A stretch of DNA of 64,000 nucleotides from positions 14,521,516-14,585,515 of the forward strand of contig NC_023754.2 of assembly GCF_000499845.2 (NCBI RefSeq), given 5' to 3'. Every line of letters starts with the position of its first letter. Position 1 is the stretch's first letter. This document shows, one piece after another, positions 59,839 through 64,000 of this stretch. The translations under genes and the position numbers were made by a program. This stretch comes from Phaseolus vulgaris (taxonomy: Eukaryota > Streptophyta > Magnoliopsida > Fabales > Fabaceae). The notes beneath the pieces were generated by a model that was given only the letters and a program-made list of their open reading frames with translations, searched no databases and was not told where the DNA came from.

Positions 59839-61756
59839 GAATGCCATTTTTAGTGGTACTCATGTTCTTTCTCTTTGCATCCATGTTGAAGCAAGTCTTG
59901 AAAAATCTTTGTTCTCAAATACTTTTAGTGCTTGAGCTGAAATTCAGGTTTGCTTGAATTTTTGCACTAACTAGGTTCTTCTGCCACAGCACAAACTACC
60001 CCGTAGCCCTGGTACTCTTCTTTTGGAGGTCTGTTTTTATAAACATTAAAATTGTATAAATAAATAAAAATTCAAAATTGACTTTTAAAATTTGACTTGG
60101 AATATTTTTTAATATAGGATTTTTTTACATTTACTTAATCTGTCTTTTATTTATGAATAAATATTATATATGTTATATATATTTTTAATTTAACACAACT
60201 AAATAATGACATCTCTAAATATTTTTATTTACAAATTAAATTTCACCTTTTTTTCAATTAATTAGTTCTTAAAATAATTAGTTTTCTAAATAATTATTTT
60301 TCTAAAATATTATTCTTTAATATAATTACCTTTTTTCTGAACTTTTATTTTTTAAAATATATATATATATATTATATTCCTACAATTTTATTCAGAATAT
60401 TTATTTTTAAAAAGTATTTATTTTTCGAGATAATAAAATTGTTTTTTGTTTAATTTTTAAATAAAACAAAATTCAAAATAAAGCTGAATATTCTGACATA
60501 AACCGTGTTATTTGGATAATCATTTAAAATATTATATTATTTGAATAAATATTTTGCATAATATACTATTAAATTTAATCAATATTTTAGTTGGACATTT
60601 TAAAAAACTAAACTTCAGAGAAAAAAAAAAGAATTGTGTAGATATTTGGATTTAAGTTTTCATCCAAATTATATATTCGCATGGAGAAATATTCATCATG
60701 GAGGTATTTTTTCCTCCACCCTTATTATTTCTTCGTGTGTGTATATATATATAAATAAGAGGTATGTAAAAGATAAAATGTCATTAGTTTCTATCATAAA
60801 ATGTCGAGGATATTACAAAAAATGAAAAACTGAAAAACCTTAAAAAATATTTTAATTTAGTTTCTTTTCGATATATCCAGATATCGATTACATAGGATTA
60901 AAGATAATATTACCTATGAAGATTTAGAAGTAATAATTTATATAAATGATTTTATTCCAATTGAAAAATATTATAATTTCATGTTTTTGTTTCTGTAGGA
61001 AAGAAAGCAGTGAGACAATATGATAATGTAAAACATTAGTGAAACAAGTGTTTAAGGGCATGCGTTACACGTGTTACACAATTGAATCACTGATATTATT
61101 ATCAAGGTTTTTTTCATAAATTTCCTTTTACCCTATTGTTTGTTTATTTTTAATTAATTTCATTATTCTATTAATAAAATAAAATGTTTCATCAAGATTT
61201 TCAATTTTAAAAATACAATATGGTTCTCTTAACAATTTAATCAAGAATTTTAATTTTCAAAATATATAAAAATGAGATAAATTTGCATTATTAAGTTTTA
61301 GGTTTAATAAAATTATCTTAATCATCATGATAATTTTTTTAATTTCATTCTACAATTTTTGAATGTCTTTAATTAGGATTATAATTTTAAATAACGAATT
61401 AATATAATTCGTTTAAAATTATGATGACGACATTTTTATAGTAACACGTGAACACGTGTTAATTTCGTCACATCAACTTTTGACAAAATTATTCATGCTA
61501 TTCAAACTACAGGAATCAAATTGAAAAAATATATTACAGAAATAAAAAAGAACATTAAATATAAATTTTATAGATAATTAGTTATATATCATATTACATA
61601 TAAATTAAATTGTTAATATTGATTTGTTAATAATACTCTACTGCAAATTACAATTTTAAAAAAAGTTGAAGAATATTTTATTGTAGTAAAAATACATGGA
61701 ATAAAATAAATAAATAAAAGGCTTTTTAATTGTTTCACTGAAACAACACAAAGGAA
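59839..61756. other. Intergenic region between S9 copies 2 and 3
   Basis: The 3' UTR of copy 2 is followed by AT-rich sequence with a short AT run near 60357. I see no gene or defined element. Confidence 0.5.
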
Positions 61757-64000
61757 ATGGCGTTCTCTACAGTCAACCTCACCACTGCTCCCTATGGCTC
61801 GTGGAAGTCCCCCATCACCGGCGACGCAGTCTCAGGCGCCACCAAGGACCTCGGCGGCACCGCCGTGGATGGCCGTGGCCGCCTCATCTGGCTGGAATTC
61901 CGTCCACTGGAATCAGGGTAAGTAAGGTCTTTCAATTCTCTGTTATTTATCTTCTTTTTTTTCTATATGAAAGAGAAAAAGAGAGTGAAAAGCACTTTTG
62001 GAGAAGTTAGAAGTGCAAAAGAGTCAAATGTTCGCATGAAGCTTAACTAAAATGCATTGTTCTACATTTCTTTACCTTTTTTAACATTACACTTTTGTTT
62101 ACTTTCGGCAAAAAACGTTTTTCGTGTTTATATTTTTTTTATTAAATATGATTATTATACATATTTTTTTTTAATATATGCTTTATCATAGGTTGAAATT
62201 TATTACAAAAACGAAAAAACAAAAAAATGTAAAACTAATTGAAATTAGTAAATTTGAGTAAAATTCAGTGAATAATAGAAGACGAATTTAAAAGAGTGGG
62301 TATACTTCTTTAACCTCATTTTTATATGATACATATTTTTAAATTAATTTATTTTGAAACTAAAAATTGAAAAGAAAAATAAAACTAAAAATATCCTAAA
62401 CTATTTTTAAAAAGCTAAAAACTGATTTTATTTTTTAAAAATTTTGAAATTTATATCTAAAAACTATCTTTAACTGGACCTTAATTTTGTATTCTATTTT
62501 ATCCTATCCTGCTAAAAGGATATGGCCACCCTAACTGGAATTGTAATGCTTTGTTCAGGTTAAAGAAAAGAAAAAATTGTAAAGAGAAAATAAAAATCAA
62601 ATTTTTGCTTTTAAAATTAACTTTTTCTTCTTCTTTTTAATCAAATAAAAAAATGCATTGATTTTCATATTTTTGTTTCCTTCCAGCATTTTTCTGCACA
62701 CATTCTAATGGGTGCAAAATAGTTTTATCTTAATATTTTCTTAAATAAATATGAAAGACTACATCATTTTTTTAAGTATAGCACCTAAATATTTCTAATC
62801 ACTCTAATAAAATATTGTTACATTTTTATATAGTTAATCTTAAATATTCACCCTTTTCATATGGAATTTGCATGTTGACTCTTTTTGGTTTGGTAACTCT
62901 TTTTTGGTTCAGGCGTGGAGTTCTTGTTCTTGAGCCAGAAAACACAGGAGGTGAGGCTGTGGATATTACTCCTAAGGAGTTTGGAGTGAGAACTTTGGCT
63001 CAGGAGTATGGAGGTGGTGCTTTCACTGTTTCAGGGGATGTTATCTTCTTTGCAAATTACAAAGATCAGAGGTTGTACAAGCAGTCCATCAGTTCTCTGG
63101 GTGAGTATTGCAAGCATAAATTTTCATTATCCAATGCCATATTTTCCAATGTTGTTATATTGTTGCCATGAAATGACATGTTTGTTGGTGCCCCTTTGAT
63201 CTGATGTGTAGTTCCATCTATGTTAAATTTGACTTCTATGAGGTAAAGGTAAAGTAAATAATCTGAATTAATTGATAAGAAAATCAAAGGTTAATATTCC
63301 CTCATTATCTGGTGTGAATATATACACGTAATATCAACAATTGATTTTCTCGTCAATATCCAGATTACTTAATTTATTCTCTAAAGTGAGTTGCTCAATC
63401 TAGAAGAAGAAAGCGTGTGTTCAAAATAGTATGGTAGTAGCATTCATCTTCCTGATAACTAACTTAGGTTACATATCATTTGATTAATCTAGGGAATATT
63501 GATTTTGCATTATGATAATCTGAGAAGGTGTATGTTAAGCATTGTTTGCATTTCATTGCTTGAATTTTATGGTTCATTGCCTTGTAGATGAGCCTCCTGT
63601 ACCACTCACTCCGGATTATGGTGGACCTGTAGTCAGCTATGCTGATGGGATATTGGACACACGATTTAACCGTTTTCTTAGTGTTAGGGAAGGTAAGAAA
63701 TCCACTATAAGTTTATCTTCAAGGCTCATGTTAGCTTGTTCCCACAGTATTGTTAAATCATTCATTTATGTGATCATAAATGCTTAATCATGTTTCTAGA
63801 TCGTCGTGAAAGCAGTCTAAATCCACCTACAACTATTGTATCCATAGCACTTGGCAGCAAAGATGTTCAGGGTAAAAGTTTCTATCTTACTAGTGTGTTT
63901 AACTTGTGGAGAGGTTGAATGAATATCGCTGATGAGTATTTCATTGGTTCTCGTCCAAGGTTTTCAAAAGTTTGTTATTTTCAGTTGCTTGAGGGTTGTT
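61757..64000 (+). CDS. Prolyl-oligopeptidase-family serine peptidase, copy 3 (partial, runs off the window)
   Basis: Four exons are visible: 61757-61917, 62913-63100, 63588-63692 and 63800-63871. Exons 2-4 match copy 2 in length (188, 105 and 72 bp) and phase, and the frame is open. The protein starts [19 protein letters not shown], so the ATG lies only about ten residues before the conserved APYGSWKSP block and the 60-70-residue Ser-rich leader of copy 2 is absent. The catalytic exons lie to the right of the window. It is probably functional and cytosolic, by inference. Confidence 0.9.

Overview
The window is nuclear DNA of a flowering plant. It has AT-rich spacers, genes split by GT-AG introns, a nuclear insertion of plastid DNA, and LINE, CACTA, Copia and Gypsy elements. 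The genes look dicot, and the repeat style (AACCGGTTGTTT-type and CGCTTAGC-type motif arrays in LTRs) recalls phaseoloid legumes; that placement is inference. All calls come from reading the sequence and from remembered family motifs; no search was run.

Left part (1-21.3 kb) is mobile-element territory. A LINE on the minus strand runs off the left edge. Both of its reading frames are open, including an ORF2 that stays open for 980 codons to base 1. After AT-rich spacer comes a plastid-derived block (6831-7490) holding exon 1 of trnI-GAU, flanked on both sides by TA microsatellites. Next is a decayed CACTA transposon on the minus strand (about 7.5-18.03 kb). It has a TNP2-type transposase and a second protein with Transposase_24 and Ulp1-protease-like parts, and it is interrupted by two LTRs, one a clean solo LTR with AATCC duplications. 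A decayed Gypsy-like stretch follows (18.5-21.25 kb).

Middle part. A nine-coding-exon gene for an Hsp110/HSP70-16-like chaperone (22657-27411) reads intact. A possible MITE (28203-28670) follows. Then comes a 12.4-kb nest of rearranged Copia elements (29731-42135): the pol half, a complete LTR, then the gag-protease half on the plus strand, followed at once by an inverted gag-protease half, with minus-strand LTR fragments at both outer ends. Two 0.9-kb solo LTRs of one family and a Gypsy 5' fragment are inserted in it.

Right part. Three tandem copies of a prolyl-oligopeptidase-family (S9) gene are present. Copy 1 (43365-46595) is a pseudogene lacking the catalytic half, and the Copia nest sits in its upstream region. 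Copy 2 (52439-59838) is intact: 18 exons, 736 codons, a Ser/Asp/His triad and a plastid-type leader. Copy 3 (61757 to the right edge) lacks that leader. Between copies 1 and 2 lies a small intact three-exon gene of unknown function (47359-48780).

The unusual items are the permuted and inverted Copia locus, which could make hairpin RNA against its own family; the intact-looking LINE with an ATGA overlap; the plastid DNA inside a TA microsatellite; the leader difference between S9 copies; and the motif arrays in the LTRs.
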